Of a stretch of DNA of 64,000 bases, positions 1 to 8,451 are shown piece after piece (position 1 is the first letter of the stretch; each line of letters begins with the position of its first letter). The notes under the pieces are model-generated. The model was not told where the DNA came from. It saw only the letters and a program-made list of their open reading frames with translations, and did no database searches. The stretch comes from Porticoccus sp041581635 (GTDB lineage Bacteria > Pseudomonadota > Gammaproteobacteria > Pseudomonadales > Porticoccaceae), in contig JBFICW010000001.1 in the NCBI GenBank assembly GCA_041581635.1, positions 91,094 through 155,093 of the forward strand, read 5' to 3'. Position numbers and translations under genes: made by a program.

Positions 1-599
1 TCCTGCTTCCAATAGGGGTTCGGTAAACACCTAACATCAAATACAAAATCAGCATCTGAGGGCACGCCTCGTTTGAAGGCAAAAGACTCAAAAAGAATTG
101 CTATATCACCAGTGTTTTCAGTGGCAATTTGTTTTTTTGTGATGTCCCGAAGTTGGTGCAGGGTCATGTTGCTGGTGTCGATCCTGCGGTTGGCTATAGA
201 GGCAATAGGTTCAAGTAATTTTGTCTCTAGTGCTATGGCCTCTTTTAAGTCAACTTGTTCTGAGCTGAGAGGGTGTTTTCGGCGTGTTTCGCTGAAGCGT
301 TGAATCAGTACTGATGTCCTGGCATCAAGAAAGATGACGTCGTAATTAATGCCTGTTGCTTGCAGTTCGTTAAGAATGCTGGGTAGTTGATCGAGATCGC
401 CCGTAAGATTCCTGGCATCAATGCCTACGGCAATATTTTCCAGCCAATTGCGACCTTGTTTGTTGGGTGTTTGTTGGAAAAGTCCGGGCAGCAGGGTTGC
501 GGGTAAGTTATCAATGCAAGTAAAGCCCAGGTCTTCCAATATGTTCAAGGCTGTACTTTTTCCCGAGCCTGACCGCCCGCTAACCACTACCAATCGCAT
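1..599 (-). CDS. rapZ: RNase adapter protein RapZ, 3' end outside the window
   Basis: The first 199 or so codons of RapZ (YhbJ), a nucleotide-binding protein that in enterobacteria hands the small RNA GlmZ to RNase E and so tunes glucosamine-6-phosphate synthase. The ATG is at 599-597. The protein opens with MRLVVVSGRSGSGKSTAL, a Walker A loop at about residues 8-15. The last visible residues contain DADFVFDVRCLPNPYW, a block typical of the family. The family is usually about 285 residues, so roughly the last 85 lie beyond position 1. It starts 4 bp after the ptsN stop and is probably cotranscribed with rpoN-hpf-ptsN. Whether a GlmZ-like RNA exists here cannot be judged. Confidence 0.95.
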   Translation of the reverse strand, partial: MRLVVVSGRSGSGKSTALNILEDLGFTCIDNLPATLLPGLFQQTPNKQGRNWLENIAVGIDARNLTGDLDQLPSILNELQATGINYDVIFLDARTSVLIQRFSETRRKHPLSSEQVDLKEAIALETKLLEPIASIANRRIDTSNMTLHQLRDITKKQIATENTGDIAILFESFAFKRGVPSDADFVFDVRCLPNPYWKQ

Positions 600-603
600 A
601 GAT

Positions 604-1068
604 CTATCCTTGGTCTGTCCAATTGGCTGTGGTGATCTGGTAGAGAGCTTCGTTTGAGTTGGCTTCGCGTAGTTGAGTGCGAATGCCTTCCTCTTGTAGT
701 AGTTCTGCAATGGCAGATAGTACCTGCAGGTGCTCATCATTTTGCTCTTCAGGTACGATGAGGGCAAAAACAATGTCCACTGGTGAGCCATCGATGGCGT
801 CAAAGTCCACAGGGTCACTTAATTTTAGCAATGCCCCTGTGATCTTATGGCAGCTAGCCATTCGACAATGGGGGATGGCTATACCTTCCCCAATGCCTGT
901 GCTTCCGAGTCGTTCCCTGGCCAAAAGACCTAGGTAAAGTTCGTCAGCATCAACCTCCACCATTCGATCGTTTAAAAAGTGGGAGAGATGCTCAAGGACT
1001 CTTTTTTTGCTGCCCCCGGGAGCATCATAAGAGATGTTCTCGGGGGGGAGTATGTCGATCAGTTTCAT
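604..1068 (-). CDS. ptsN: PTS IIA-like nitrogen-regulatory protein PtsN (EIIA-Ntr)
   Basis: A 154-residue PTS EIIA type-2 domain protein, the terminal phosphate acceptor of the nitrogen PTS (PtsP-NPr-PtsN). It signals to potassium transport, stress and nitrogen pathways and does not take up sugar. The phospho-accepting histidine is His67 in GIAIPHCR. The length matches the family. It lies 6 bp after hpf and 4 bp before rapZ, the order seen next to rpoN in many gammaproteobacteria. The NPr gene (ptsO) often follows rapZ and may lie outside the window. Confidence 0.96.
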   Translation of the reverse strand: MKLIDILPPENISYDAPGGSKKRVLEHLSHFLNDRMVEVDADELYLGLLARERLGSTGIGEGIAIPHCRMASCHKITGALLKLSDPVDFDAIDGSPVDIVFALIVPEEQNDEHLQVLSAIAELLQEEGIRTQLREANSNEALYQITTANWTDQG

Positions 1069-1074
1069 GGGGGG

Positions 1075-1362
1075 TTATCTACCGCGGTTTTTTTCCTTGT
1101 GCTTGATAATCTGGCGATCAAGCTTGTCTGACAGCATGTCTATTGCTGCATAAAGATCGTCATGTTCTGAGTTGGCAAAAAACTCACCGCCGCTGACGTG
1201 CACGGTAGCTTCTGCTTTCTGAATCAGCTTTTCTACAGAGAGAATTACGTTGGTACTGGTGATTCTATCGTTGTGGCGCTCTAGCTTGGATAGCTTGTTG
1301 GTCACATACTCTTTTATTGGATCAGTGATATCGAGGTGGTGTCCGCTGATATTTAGTTGCAT
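1075..1362 (-). CDS. hpf: Ribosome hibernation promoting factor (short form)
   Basis: A 95-residue HPF/YfiA-fold protein that binds the decoding region of the 30S subunit in stationary phase and favours formation of inactive 100S dimers. The N-terminus MQLNISGHHLDIT and the basic C-terminus KHKEKNRGR fit the short HPF class; the C-terminal dimerisation domain of long HPF is absent. Short HPF normally works with RMF, which is not in this window. The gene sits 23 bp after rpoN and 6 bp before ptsN, so it is likely in the rpoN operon. Confidence 0.95.
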   Translation of the reverse strand: MQLNISGHHLDITDPIKEYVTNKLSKLERHNDRITSTNVILSVEKLIQKAEATVHVSGGEFFANSEHDDLYAAIDMLSDKLDRQIIKHKEKNRGR

Positions 1363-1385
1363 GCGGTTCTCCTTATTTATATAGA

Positions 1386-2840
1386 TTAGACATGTGGTTT
1401 ATAACGTTTTCTTTCACTGGAGGATGGAATGCCCATTCCTTCCCTGTATTTGGCTACTGTGCGTCGTGCGACCTGTATTCCCATCTCTTCAAATAAAGTG
1501 GTGAGTTTGTTGTCACTTAGTGGTTTTATGGGATCTTCTGCATTAATCATCTTTTTCAGGATAGCGCGAATAGCCGTTGATGAACACTCCCCGCCACTTG
1601 CCGTATTTACATGGCTGGAAAAGAAGTATTTCAATTCAAAGACCCCTTGGGGGGTGTCCATGTACTTTTGGGTGGTTACTCTTGAGATGGTGGACTCGTG
1701 TAGTTCCAGTCGTTCTGCTATATCTGCTAATACCATGGGGCGCATGGCTTCTGGGCCCTGCGCTAGAAATCCCTGTTGTAGCTCAATGATGCAAGATGAC
1801 ACCCTAAGTAGGGTGTCATTTCGGCTTTCTATACTTCGTAGAAACCACTTGGCTTCTTGAAGGTGGTTTTTTAGAAAGGTGTTGTCTTCACTTGAGTCGG
1901 CCCTGCGTATCATTTGTGCATATTGCTGGTTGATGCTCAGGCGGGGAGTTATGTCTTGGTTTAACGATACTTGCCAGTGATCATTTACTTTGGTGACACT
2001 GACATCGGGAACAACGTACTCCACATCATCGCTACTAATACTGTCGCCTGGGTATGGGGATAGTGTTTGGATGAGTTGGATGGCGGCGATGATCTTCGCT
2101 TCTTCATATCCTGTGAGTTTTTCCAAGCGACGAAAGTCGCGCTGTCCCACTAGGTCAAGATGGTATTCTACGAGCTGTTTTGCCTCTGCTAGATATTCCG
2201 TTGCAGCTGAGAATTGGTTAAGTTGGATTAATAGGCTTTCAGCTAAGCTCGCAGCACCTACACCAGGGGGATCAAATTGCTGAATACGATGAAGTACAGC
2301 CACGACTTCGTCTAGCTCAATCTCATCATCAAGGGAGGCCCAGATTTCTTCAACGGGAACAACCAGCATGCCTCTCTTGTCGATAGCGTCAATGATGTTT
2401 TCGCCGATCAGGTTGTCGGTTGCAGAGAGAGGTGTCAGGTTTAGCTGCCAAAGAAGATGTTCCTGAAGCGATTCTGTTACATGGTGAACGCTTTCAAAAT
2501 CATGGGGCTCGTTGGACGGTGCTTTGCTGCTTGAGGTGGGCTGGTAGATGTCGTCCCAATTGGCATCGACGGGTAAATCTTGGGGGATCTTGTTTTCCCA
2601 GTCCTCTCCGTTGAGATCCTGGGTTGCGCTTTCCACAGCCTCTTTCTGGGTTGTGGGTTCTTGGTTGTCTGGGGTGTTTTCTGATTCTTCGGCAAGCTCA
2701 AGTAGCGGATTGTCGTAGAGGTTTTGTTGTATTTCCTGCTGTAGATCTAGTGACGATAACTGTAATAGGCGGATAGCCTGTTGCAGCTGGGGCGTCATGG
2801 TCAGTTGTTGACCAATTTTTAGTTGCAGACTGGCTTTCAT
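1386..2840 (-). CDS. rpoN: RNA polymerase sigma-54 factor RpoN
   Basis: A 484-residue sigma-54. The glutamine- and leucine-rich region I, needed for activator response, covers about residues 1-50 and includes GQQLTMTPQLQQAIRLLQ. An acidic, low-complexity region II follows at about 55-120, then the core-binding and helix-turn-helix regions. The RpoN box that contacts the -24 element is ARRTVAKYRE at residues 458-467. Sigma-54 serves promoters that need an AAA+ activator, and one such promoter is visible in front of pilA at 56987-57002. The gene is preceded by lptB with a 98 bp gap, so it may have its own promoter. Confidence 0.98.
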   Translation of the reverse strand: MKASLQLKIGQQLTMTPQLQQAIRLLQLSSLDLQQEIQQNLYDNPLLELAEESENTPDNQEPTTQKEAVESATQDLNGEDWENKIPQDLPVDANWDDIYQPTSSSKAPSNEPHDFESVHHVTESLQEHLLWQLNLTPLSATDNLIGENIIDAIDKRGMLVVPVEEIWASLDDEIELDEVVAVLHRIQQFDPPGVGAASLAESLLIQLNQFSAATEYLAEAKQLVEYHLDLVGQRDFRRLEKLTGYEEAKIIAAIQLIQTLSPYPGDSISSDDVEYVVPDVSVTKVNDHWQVSLNQDITPRLSINQQYAQMIRRADSSEDNTFLKNHLQEAKWFLRSIESRNDTLLRVSSCIIELQQGFLAQGPEAMRPMVLADIAERLELHESTISRVTTQKYMDTPQGVFELKYFFSSHVNTASGGECSSTAIRAILKKMINAEDPIKPLSDNKLTTLFEEMGIQVARRTVAKYREGMGIPSSSERKRYKPHV

Positions 2841-2938
2841 ACTACGGAAAGACTATTTTGGTAGAATTTAATGCTCACATAGAAAGTGTAGTCTGTGGGC
2901 TGTGGGTGTGACAAGCAAATTTTGTGCCGTATTGATGT

Positions 2939-3664
2939 TTACAGGGTAAAGTCCTCGCCCAAATAGATGTCGCGAACCTGTTGGTTGGCGACGATCTCGT
3001 TGGCCTGCCCCTCCGCAATAACTTTTCCCTCGCCAACGATGTAAGCGTGTTCGCAGATGTCCAGAGTTTCCCGAACATTGTGGTCGGTGATTAGAACGCC
3101 AATACCTTTGTCGCGAAGATGGCGAATAATTTGCTTGATGTCGTTGACTGAAATCGGGTCAACTCCGGCAAAAGGTTCGTCGAGTAGAATAAATGCAGGC
3201 TCCATTGCCAGCGCTCGGGCAATTTCTACTCTACGTCGCTCTCCGCCCGATAAGCTCATGCCAAAGGCGTCCCGAATCTGCGTGATGTGGAATTCCTGGA
3301 GTAGTAGCTCCAGTTTTTCTTTGCGTTGATTCGGGTTGAGTTCTTTGCGGGTTTCCAAAATGGCCATAATGTTATTTTGTACGGTCATCTTGCGGAATAC
3401 CGATGCCTCTTGAGGGAGATATCCTATACCTTTGCGAGCGCGGCCGTGCATCGGTAAGTGAGTAATGTCTTCATCGTTAATATGAACTGATCCGCCATCT
3501 TGGGATACTAGCCCGACAATCATATAAAAGCAGGTGGTTTTGCCAGCACCATTCGGGCCGAGCAGTCCGACAATGGCCCCGCTTTCAACAGTTAGGGATA
3601 CATCGCGGATAACCGGCCTTTTTTTATAACTTTTTACTAGGTGCGAGGCCTTTAGTACGGCCAT
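2939..3664 (-). CDS. lptB: LPS export ABC transporter ATPase LptB
   Basis: A 241-residue ABC ATPase that powers extraction of LPS from the inner membrane with LptF and LptG and delivery to the LptC-LptA bridge. Walker A is GPNGAGKTT (about residues 35-43), the ABC signature is LSGGERRR and Walker B is AFILLDEPFAGVDP, with the switch His in ITDHNVRE. The start ATG overlaps the lptA stop by one base (TAATG), so the two are translationally coupled. LptF and LptG are not in the window, as usual. Confidence 0.98.
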   Translation of the reverse strand: MAVLKASHLVKSYKKRPVIRDVSLTVESGAIVGLLGPNGAGKTTCFYMIVGLVSQDGGSVHINDEDITHLPMHGRARKGIGYLPQEASVFRKMTVQNNIMAILETRKELNPNQRKEKLELLLQEFHITQIRDAFGMSLSGGERRRVEIARALAMEPAFILLDEPFAGVDPISVNDIKQIIRHLRDKGIGVLITDHNVRETLDICEHAYIVGEGKVIAEGQANEIVANQQVRDIYLGEDFTL

Positions 3665-4191
3665 TAATTGACATCCTTCTGTGTGCTCGAATTGTCATCC
3701 TTTTGTTTGCTCGGTGGGATGACCATCTGTATCCGCTCTCTGTTATTGCTTCCAGCTGTGGCCTTTACTACCTCAGCTTTTAGATCGTAATTAATTTTGT
3801 CACCAGTGATCGTTGTGCCATTTTGTTCTAGGCTGGCATTTTTTAATAGGGCTATTTTATCGCTGGCAAGATAATATTCGATCGTATTGCCGCTGGCAAA
3901 AACCATTCCGTTTTCAAGGTTTGGCCGCTGTTGATAGTGTGCAGGTTTGCCTACGCAGACGATCTTGTCGACTTTATTTGAGTCGCTGAAAACGGTTACT
4001 TTGTCGGCGTTAATTTTGATCGTGCCTTGTCGAATGACAACAGACCCTTCGTAGACAGTAGTTCCTTTTTTGTCATCTTGTATGGCTCGGTCTGATTCAA
4101 TTTTAATGGGTTGCTGGCGATCACTTGGGAGAGCCGAACTCAACGAGCACCACCCGAGTAAAATTAATAGCAGTGTTGCTTTATAGTGCAC
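3664..4191 (-). CDS. lptA: Periplasmic LPS-bridge protein LptA
   Basis: A 175-residue OstA/LptA-fold protein of the periplasmic LPS bridge between LptC and LptD. Residues 1-20 (HYKATLLLILLGWCSLSSA) form a Sec signal peptide with probable cleavage after SSA. The mature part contains the beta-jellyroll repeats, for example TTVYEGSVVIRQGTIKINADKV. The polar C-terminal tail (KQKDDNSSTQKD) is expected to be flexible. The start lies inside the end of lptC (11 bp overlap) and the stop overlaps lptB. Confidence 0.95.
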   Translation of the reverse strand: MHYKATLLLILLGWCSLSSALPSDRQQPIKIESDRAIQDDKKGTTVYEGSVVIRQGTIKINADKVTVFSDSNKVDKIVCVGKPAHYQQRPNLENGMVFASGNTIEYYLASDKIALLKNASLEQNGTTITGDKINYDLKAEVVKATAGSNNRERIQMVIPPSKQKDDNSSTQKDVN

Positions 4192-4750
4192 GGTGCACCC
4201 CCTTTACTTTGGATAGCAGTTTGAATTGCTCGTTTTTCAAATCTGCTTGCATGCCTACCCCGGTGGTTTTTCCTCGGGGGGTGGTGATGGTCACCGGACT
4301 CTCTGTTTCAGCGGTATGTTTGTCAGGAAATACGACGAGCCTATCTGTGCGAAGTTCATTTTTATTTTTGTTGCTGGTGTATTGCCAGGCATAAACATTG
4401 CCTTTGAAGACCGCTTTTTCACCACCCTTGAGAATGGTTCCTTTGTCAGCCTTCATGTGCCAAGGCTGAGGTGCTGTGTTTAGGTTGAACGTAACTAGAT
4501 CGGGTTGGTCGAGTTCTAGGCGGTTTCCTCGTCTAAAATGACGAGCCTCGCTGGCCTCTAGGCTGTGGATTTTGGTGCCGGTTTTCCCATAGTCCTGCTT
4601 TTTAATCTTGAGCATGTAGCTATCTGCTTTGGGTAATGCGTCCTTGGTGCTAACAGGTTTTTCCAGAAAAACCTCGGGCGGTGACAGCCAAAATAACAGG
4701 AAGATTCCCGTGGAAATCAGTAGCATGATTGTTAGTAGCATGTTGCGCAT
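4181..4750 (-). CDS. lptC: LPS export protein LptC
   Basis: A 189-residue bitopic membrane protein that receives LPS from LptB2FG and passes it to LptA. A single N-terminal transmembrane helix (about residues 4-22, LLTIMLLISTGIFLLFWL) is followed by a periplasmic LptC/OstA-like domain. The sequence is weakly conserved, as expected for the family; identification rests on topology, length and position between kdsC and lptA. It starts 3 bp after the kdsC stop. Confidence 0.93.
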   Translation of the reverse strand: MRNMLLTIMLLISTGIFLLFWLSPPEVFLEKPVSTKDALPKADSYMLKIKKQDYGKTGTKIHSLEASEARHFRRGNRLELDQPDLVTFNLNTAPQPWHMKADKGTILKGGEKAVFKGNVYAWQYTSNKNKNELRTDRLVVFPDKHTAETESPVTITTPRGKTTGVGMQADLKNEQFKLLSKVKGVHRAL

Positions 4751-4753
4751 TGC

Positions 4754-5287
4754 TTACAGGTAGTCCGCCAGTGTGGATTCAATTTTATCCTGGGCTGTTA
4801 ATATCAGCTCCACCAACTCACGTACGGCGCCATGCCCACCATTTGCTGATGTTTGCCAAAGGGCGTGACTGGCAACAAATGGGCTGGCATTGGCTACTGC
4901 TACGCCGAGCCCTACGCGGCGAATAACAGCTAGATCGGGGAGGTCGTCGCCTAGAAAGCAGATTTCGTTCATTTGATAATCGTGTTCTTCTAAAATTTCC
5001 TGAAGCGCTGTTAATTTGTCTTCTCTACCCTGAACAACCAGATCAATACCCAGTTCGGTGGCTCGCCGAGCTAGGAGTGCGGATGAACGCCCTGTAATAA
5101 TTCCTACTTTTACGCCGTTGCGTTGCAGTAACTTTATTCCCAGTCCATCCTGAATATTGAAGGCTTTGAGTTCCTCTCCATTATTGCCGTAGTAGAGGCG
5201 CCCATCAGTGAGAACTCCGTCTACATCAAGAAGGAGAAGGCGAATGCCTTTGGCTCGGCTTATCAGTTTTTGATTGTCAATGATCAT
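4754..5287 (-). CDS. kdsC: 3-deoxy-D-manno-octulosonate-8-phosphate phosphatase KdsC
   Basis: A 177-residue HAD-family phosphatase that removes phosphate from Kdo-8-P to give Kdo, the first LPS core sugar. HAD motif I is LLLLDVDGVLTDG (about residues 17-29) with the two catalytic aspartates; motif II is IITGRSS; motif IV is CFLGDDLPDLAV. It lacks a cap domain, like tetrameric KdsC enzymes. The gene lies 2 bp after kdsD and 3 bp before lptC. Confidence 0.97.
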   Translation of the reverse strand: MIIDNQKLISRAKGIRLLLLDVDGVLTDGRLYYGNNGEELKAFNIQDGLGIKLLQRNGVKVGIITGRSSALLARRATELGIDLVVQGREDKLTALQEILEEHDYQMNEICFLGDDLPDLAVIRRVGLGVAVANASPFVASHALWQTSANGGHGAVRELVELILTAQDKIESTLADYL

Positions 5288-5289
5288 TG

Positions 5290-6261
5290 CTATACAACCC
5301 CCGAGCGTAAAATGTCATGCATATGTAAAACGCCTATAGGGTGGTGGTCTGAATCCTCTACAACCAATGCAGAAATTTTGTGATCTTCAATAATTTTGAG
5401 AGCTTCTGCAGCTAGCAGGTCTCTATGCACTGCCATGCAGCCCGATTTGATAAGCTCGCCCATGGGCGTGGTGTTGATGTCAATGTTGTTATCCACTGCT
5501 CGGCGTAGATCGCCATCGGTAAAGACCCCTTGAAGCTCTCCCGCATCGTTAACAACGGTAGTCATCCCAAAACCTTTGGTGGTCATCTCAAGTAGGGCAT
5601 TCCTGAGGGGGGCTGCTGTATTTACCTGTGGGAGTTCGTTGCCGCTGTGCATGATGTCTTCTACTTTGAGGAGAAGTTTTCGACCTAAAGCCCCCCCTGG
5701 GTGGGAAAAGGCAAAGTCTTCAGCGGTGAACCCCCTTGCTTCTAGCAGGGCGATGGCCAGTGCATCCCCCATGACAAGTGTTGCTGTTGTGCTCGTAGTG
5801 GGTGCTAGTCCTAATGGGCAGGCCTCGCAGGTGACCTGTACATCCAGATGTGACTCCGATGCTTGCGCAAGTGTGGATTCTGGATTGCCGGTCATGCTGA
5901 TCAGGGGAATCCCCATGCGCTTGATCAGCGGCAGTAGCGTGATAACTTCGGCAGTTGTTCCTGAGTTGGAGAGGGCCAAAACGATATCGGCATTCGTAAT
6001 CATGCCAATGTCGCCGTGACTGGCTTCTCCTGGATGCACAAAAAATGAAGGCGTTCCTGTGCTGGCCAGTGTGGCGGCAATCTTGCGGCCTATGTGGCCC
6101 GATTTCCCCATGCCGGTGACCACTACGCGCCCGGTGCATTGGAGTATCAATTCACAGGCTCGAACAAAGTCCTGGCCGATGCGTTGCTCTAGAAGATTAA
6201 CCGCTTGGGCTTCCATTCGGATGGTGCGGCGAGCCACTTCGGTGTAATCGTTGGCTGTCAT
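5290..6261 (-). CDS. kdsD: Arabinose-5-phosphate isomerase KdsD
   Basis: A 323-residue isomerase that converts ribulose-5-phosphate to arabinose-5-phosphate, the first step to Kdo. The N-terminal SIS domain (about residues 35-180) contains GRVVVTGMGKSGHIGRKIAA and the HPGEASHGD block. Two CBS domains follow (about 205-320), ending in HMHDILRSGVV. Length and domain order match the housekeeping KdsD type. It heads the kdsD-kdsC-lptCAB run and lies 67 bp after the antiporter gene. Confidence 0.97.
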   Translation of the reverse strand: MTANDYTEVARRTIRMEAQAVNLLEQRIGQDFVRACELILQCTGRVVVTGMGKSGHIGRKIAATLASTGTPSFFVHPGEASHGDIGMITNADIVLALSNSGTTAEVITLLPLIKRMGIPLISMTGNPESTLAQASESHLDVQVTCEACPLGLAPTTSTTATLVMGDALAIALLEARGFTAEDFAFSHPGGALGRKLLLKVEDIMHSGNELPQVNTAAPLRNALLEMTTKGFGMTTVVNDAGELQGVFTDGDLRRAVDNNIDINTTPMGELIKSGCMAVHRDLLAAEALKIIEDHKISALVVEDSDHHPIGVLHMHDILRSGVV

Positions 6262-6328
6262 TTTGTTCTCGAGAATATTTTGGTCAGTATACCGGCAACC
6301 GGTTTCTGCTGTAAGGGTTGATAATTGT

Positions 6329-7312
6329 TCATGCGCCAGGAATTAGTAAGACGTAGTAAAGGATGTACAAGCCTAACAAGCAAAGGCCAATTTTCTTTGA
6401 AAGTGCGCCCTGTTTGTGGTTCTTTTTTCCTAGCCAAAGCGTCCAGCCAATGGCTCCCACAAGCACTAATGTCAGTGCAGACATGGCCAGGTAATCTCTG
6501 TAGAACACCTCTGGAGCCAGCGTCAGTGGTGCAATGATGCCTGGAACAGACATGACGGCCAGCAGGTTAAACAGGTTTGAACCAAAAATATTGCCGAGGG
6601 CAATATCGTGGTGCCCGCGAATGGCGCTCATCACTGAGGCGGCGAGTTCTGGAAGACTGGTGCCCACGGCAACTACCGTCAGTCCTATGATGAGTTGGCT
6701 GACGCCGAAGTAGAGAGCGATTTCTTTTGCTCCCCATACCAGCGCTTCAGAGCTTATCAGTAAAGCGCCCAGGCCAACCAAGAACCAGAGTATCGCCGTT
6801 GGGGTGGCCATGGAGGGTATGGCCTCCCCTTCTTCTATGGTTTCTGGGTTCGGGTGGCGTTTTTTATAGTAGATCGTTGCTATTAGTAGTGGCGGAATAA
6901 TTAATGCCAGTATTAGCCCTTCTGAGCGTGATAGTGAGCCATCGATAATAAGGAGTCCGGCCAAAAGGGTGACGGCTAATAATACGGGTCCTTCCTGTTT
7001 GATCAGGTGGCTTTGCGTCGGAATGGGGGCAATGAGTGCTGTGACTCCCAGAACCAGGCCAATGTTGGCTAGGTTTGACCCAATGGCATTACCGACAGCC
7101 AGTTCGCCGGCATCTTTAAGTGCTGCGTTTATCGCAACGATGATTTCTGGTGCTGAGGTGCCAATCGAAACAATGGTAAGGCCGATGACTAGTGGGGATA
7201 TACCAAAATTTTTAGCCGCACCGGCACTGCCTGCCACAAATCGGTCGGCTCCCCAGAGCAAACCTAGGAGTCCAAATAGAACCCCAATTAAGGCGGGTAA
7301 AAGCGTCTCCAT
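6329..7312 (-). CDS. Calcium/sodium antiporter of the CaCA family (YrbG-like)
   Basis: An inner-membrane cation exchanger of 327 residues with about ten hydrophobic segments. The two inverted alpha repeats are visible as GNAIGSNLANIGLVLG and GNIFGSNLFNLLAVM, with acidic partners in GTSAPEIIVA and GTSLPELAAS. The frame is open to 7411, but I choose the ATG at 7312 (METLLPALIGVLFGLLGLLW) because the extra 33 residues are polar and not family-like. The same gene stands beside kdsD in E. coli (yrbG). The exchanged ions are inferred from the family. Confidence 0.92.
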   Translation of the reverse strand: METLLPALIGVLFGLLGLLWGADRFVAGSAGAAKNFGISPLVIGLTIVSIGTSAPEIIVAINAALKDAGELAVGNAIGSNLANIGLVLGVTALIAPIPTQSHLIKQEGPVLLAVTLLAGLLIIDGSLSRSEGLILALIIPPLLIATIYYKKRHPNPETIEEGEAIPSMATPTAILWFLVGLGALLISSEALVWGAKEIALYFGVSQLIIGLTVVAVGTSLPELAASVMSAIRGHHDIALGNIFGSNLFNLLAVMSVPGIIAPLTLAPEVFYRDYLAMSALTLVLVGAIGWTLWLGKKNHKQGALSKKIGLCLLGLYILYYVLLIPGA

Positions 7313-7495
7313 GGTGGCGTCTATTCCTGAGTAAAGGGTTGCATCGAATGTTTCGTAAATTGGTGCGCAATGGTATAGTGCCTGCCATTCGAAGTCAGCT
7401 GTTTTTGGCACTCCCCTAGAGGGTTGTGGTCAAACCGTCTGCGAGGCTTTTAGGCTGTCGGTATCGCCGATATGGATACAAAAAGGAAATCTCTG

Positions 7496-8119
7496 ATGCG
7501 CTGTAAGTGGGTACATTCAACAATCCTGGCTCTTCTTTTCGTAGTGGCGGGCAGTGTTTGGGCTGAAAGTAATGTGGTGTCTGAGCAAACGCCACATCAG
7601 TTAGTTGAGTCGGTGACTAGTCAGCTCATCGAGACAATTGCTGTTCATCGGGAAAGCTTTGATGAAAACCCTGAGGACTTTTTTCTGGCGCTAGACAATC
7701 TGTTGGGCGATGTCATTGATTTTAACTGGATTGCCTACAAGGTTATGGGTTCCTATGGAAAGCAGGCTACGCCAGACCAGCGAGCGCGTTTTGCCAATAC
7801 CTTTCGGTGTGAGTTGATTGAAACATATGGTCGTGGCTTGGTCGCTTATGGGGAGCAGTCTATCGTTGTCTTGCCGCCGGCAGAAGATCTTAACGGTTTG
7901 CGTAAAGTGACCGTTGCGCAAGAAATTCGTGGCGATGACGGTATTTTTCCGCTGTTTTATTCAATGGGTATGAATCGGGACGGAAAGTGGAAGGTGACAA
8001 ACGTCGTGATAAACGGTATTAATTTGGGTAAAACTTTCCGCAATCAGTTTCAGCAGCGGGCCCAGAAATATGGCGGCAATATTGACCAGATTATCGAAAA
8101 TTGGTCGTCCAATAGTTGA
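7496..8119 (+). CDS. mlaC: Periplasmic phospholipid-binding protein MlaC (Ttg2D family)
   Basis: A 207-residue soluble lipid carrier that moves phospholipid between the outer-membrane MlaA complex and the inner-membrane MlaFEDB transporter. The ATG at 7496 is preferred over that at 7472: AAGGAA lies about eight bases upstream, and the protein then opens with a clean signal peptide (CKWVHSTILALLFVVAGSVWA). The MlaC domain includes DFNWIAYKVMG and the C-terminal INLGKTFRNQF. mlaF, mlaE and mlaD, which normally precede it, are absent here: 183 bp separates it from the divergent antiporter gene. It is followed by ibaG with no mlaB between. Confidence 0.9.
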   Translation: MRCKWVHSTILALLFVVAGSVWAESNVVSEQTPHQLVESVTSQLIETIAVHRESFDENPEDFFLALDNLLGDVIDFNWIAYKVMGSYGKQATPDQRARFANTFRCELIETYGRGLVAYGEQSIVVLPPAEDLNGLRKVTVAQEIRGDDGIFPLFYSMGMNRDGKWKVTNVVINGINLGKTFRNQFQQRAQKYGGNIDQIIENWSSNS

Positions 8120-8142
8120 ACCCACAAACCTGAGACTGAAAC

Positions 8143-8373
8143 ATGCATCCTGATGACGTAAAAAAACTTCTTCTTTCTGAGCTGGCTGGCTGTGAAATAT
8201 CCGTAGAGGGTGATGGTCGCCATTTTGATATTGTGGTGGTTGGAGATGTTTTTGCCGGATTGCGTCCTGTTCAGCGACAACAAAAAGTGTACGCGGTGCT
8301 TCAGGATGAAATTTCCGCAGGCACTATCCACGCTGTCAATATGAAAACCTTTACGCCGGATGAGCCGCAGTAG
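8143..8373 (+). CDS. ibaG: BolA-family protein IbaG
   Basis: A 76-residue BolA-fold protein (class II KH-like). BolA proteins bind monothiol glutaredoxins through a shared [2Fe-2S] cluster and are linked to iron-sulfur delivery and acid or envelope stress. HFDIVVVGDVFAGLRPVQRQQKVYA is split here as HFDIVVVG plus the family core VFAGLRPVQRQQKVY; the conserved C-terminal His is in TIHAVNMKTFTP. Position directly upstream of murA is the standard IbaG location and separates it from the BolA paralogue. Confidence 0.94.
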   Translation: MHPDDVKKLLLSELAGCEISVEGDGRHFDIVVVGDVFAGLRPVQRQQKVYAVLQDEISAGTIHAVNMKTFTPDEPQ

Positions 8374-8451
8374 TACGCATCATTCCTTTTTTTCGGCAGC
8401 ATACCTTGGCGCTGATTCGCAGAAACCCCTTTCTAGATAGAAGGTTCTCAA

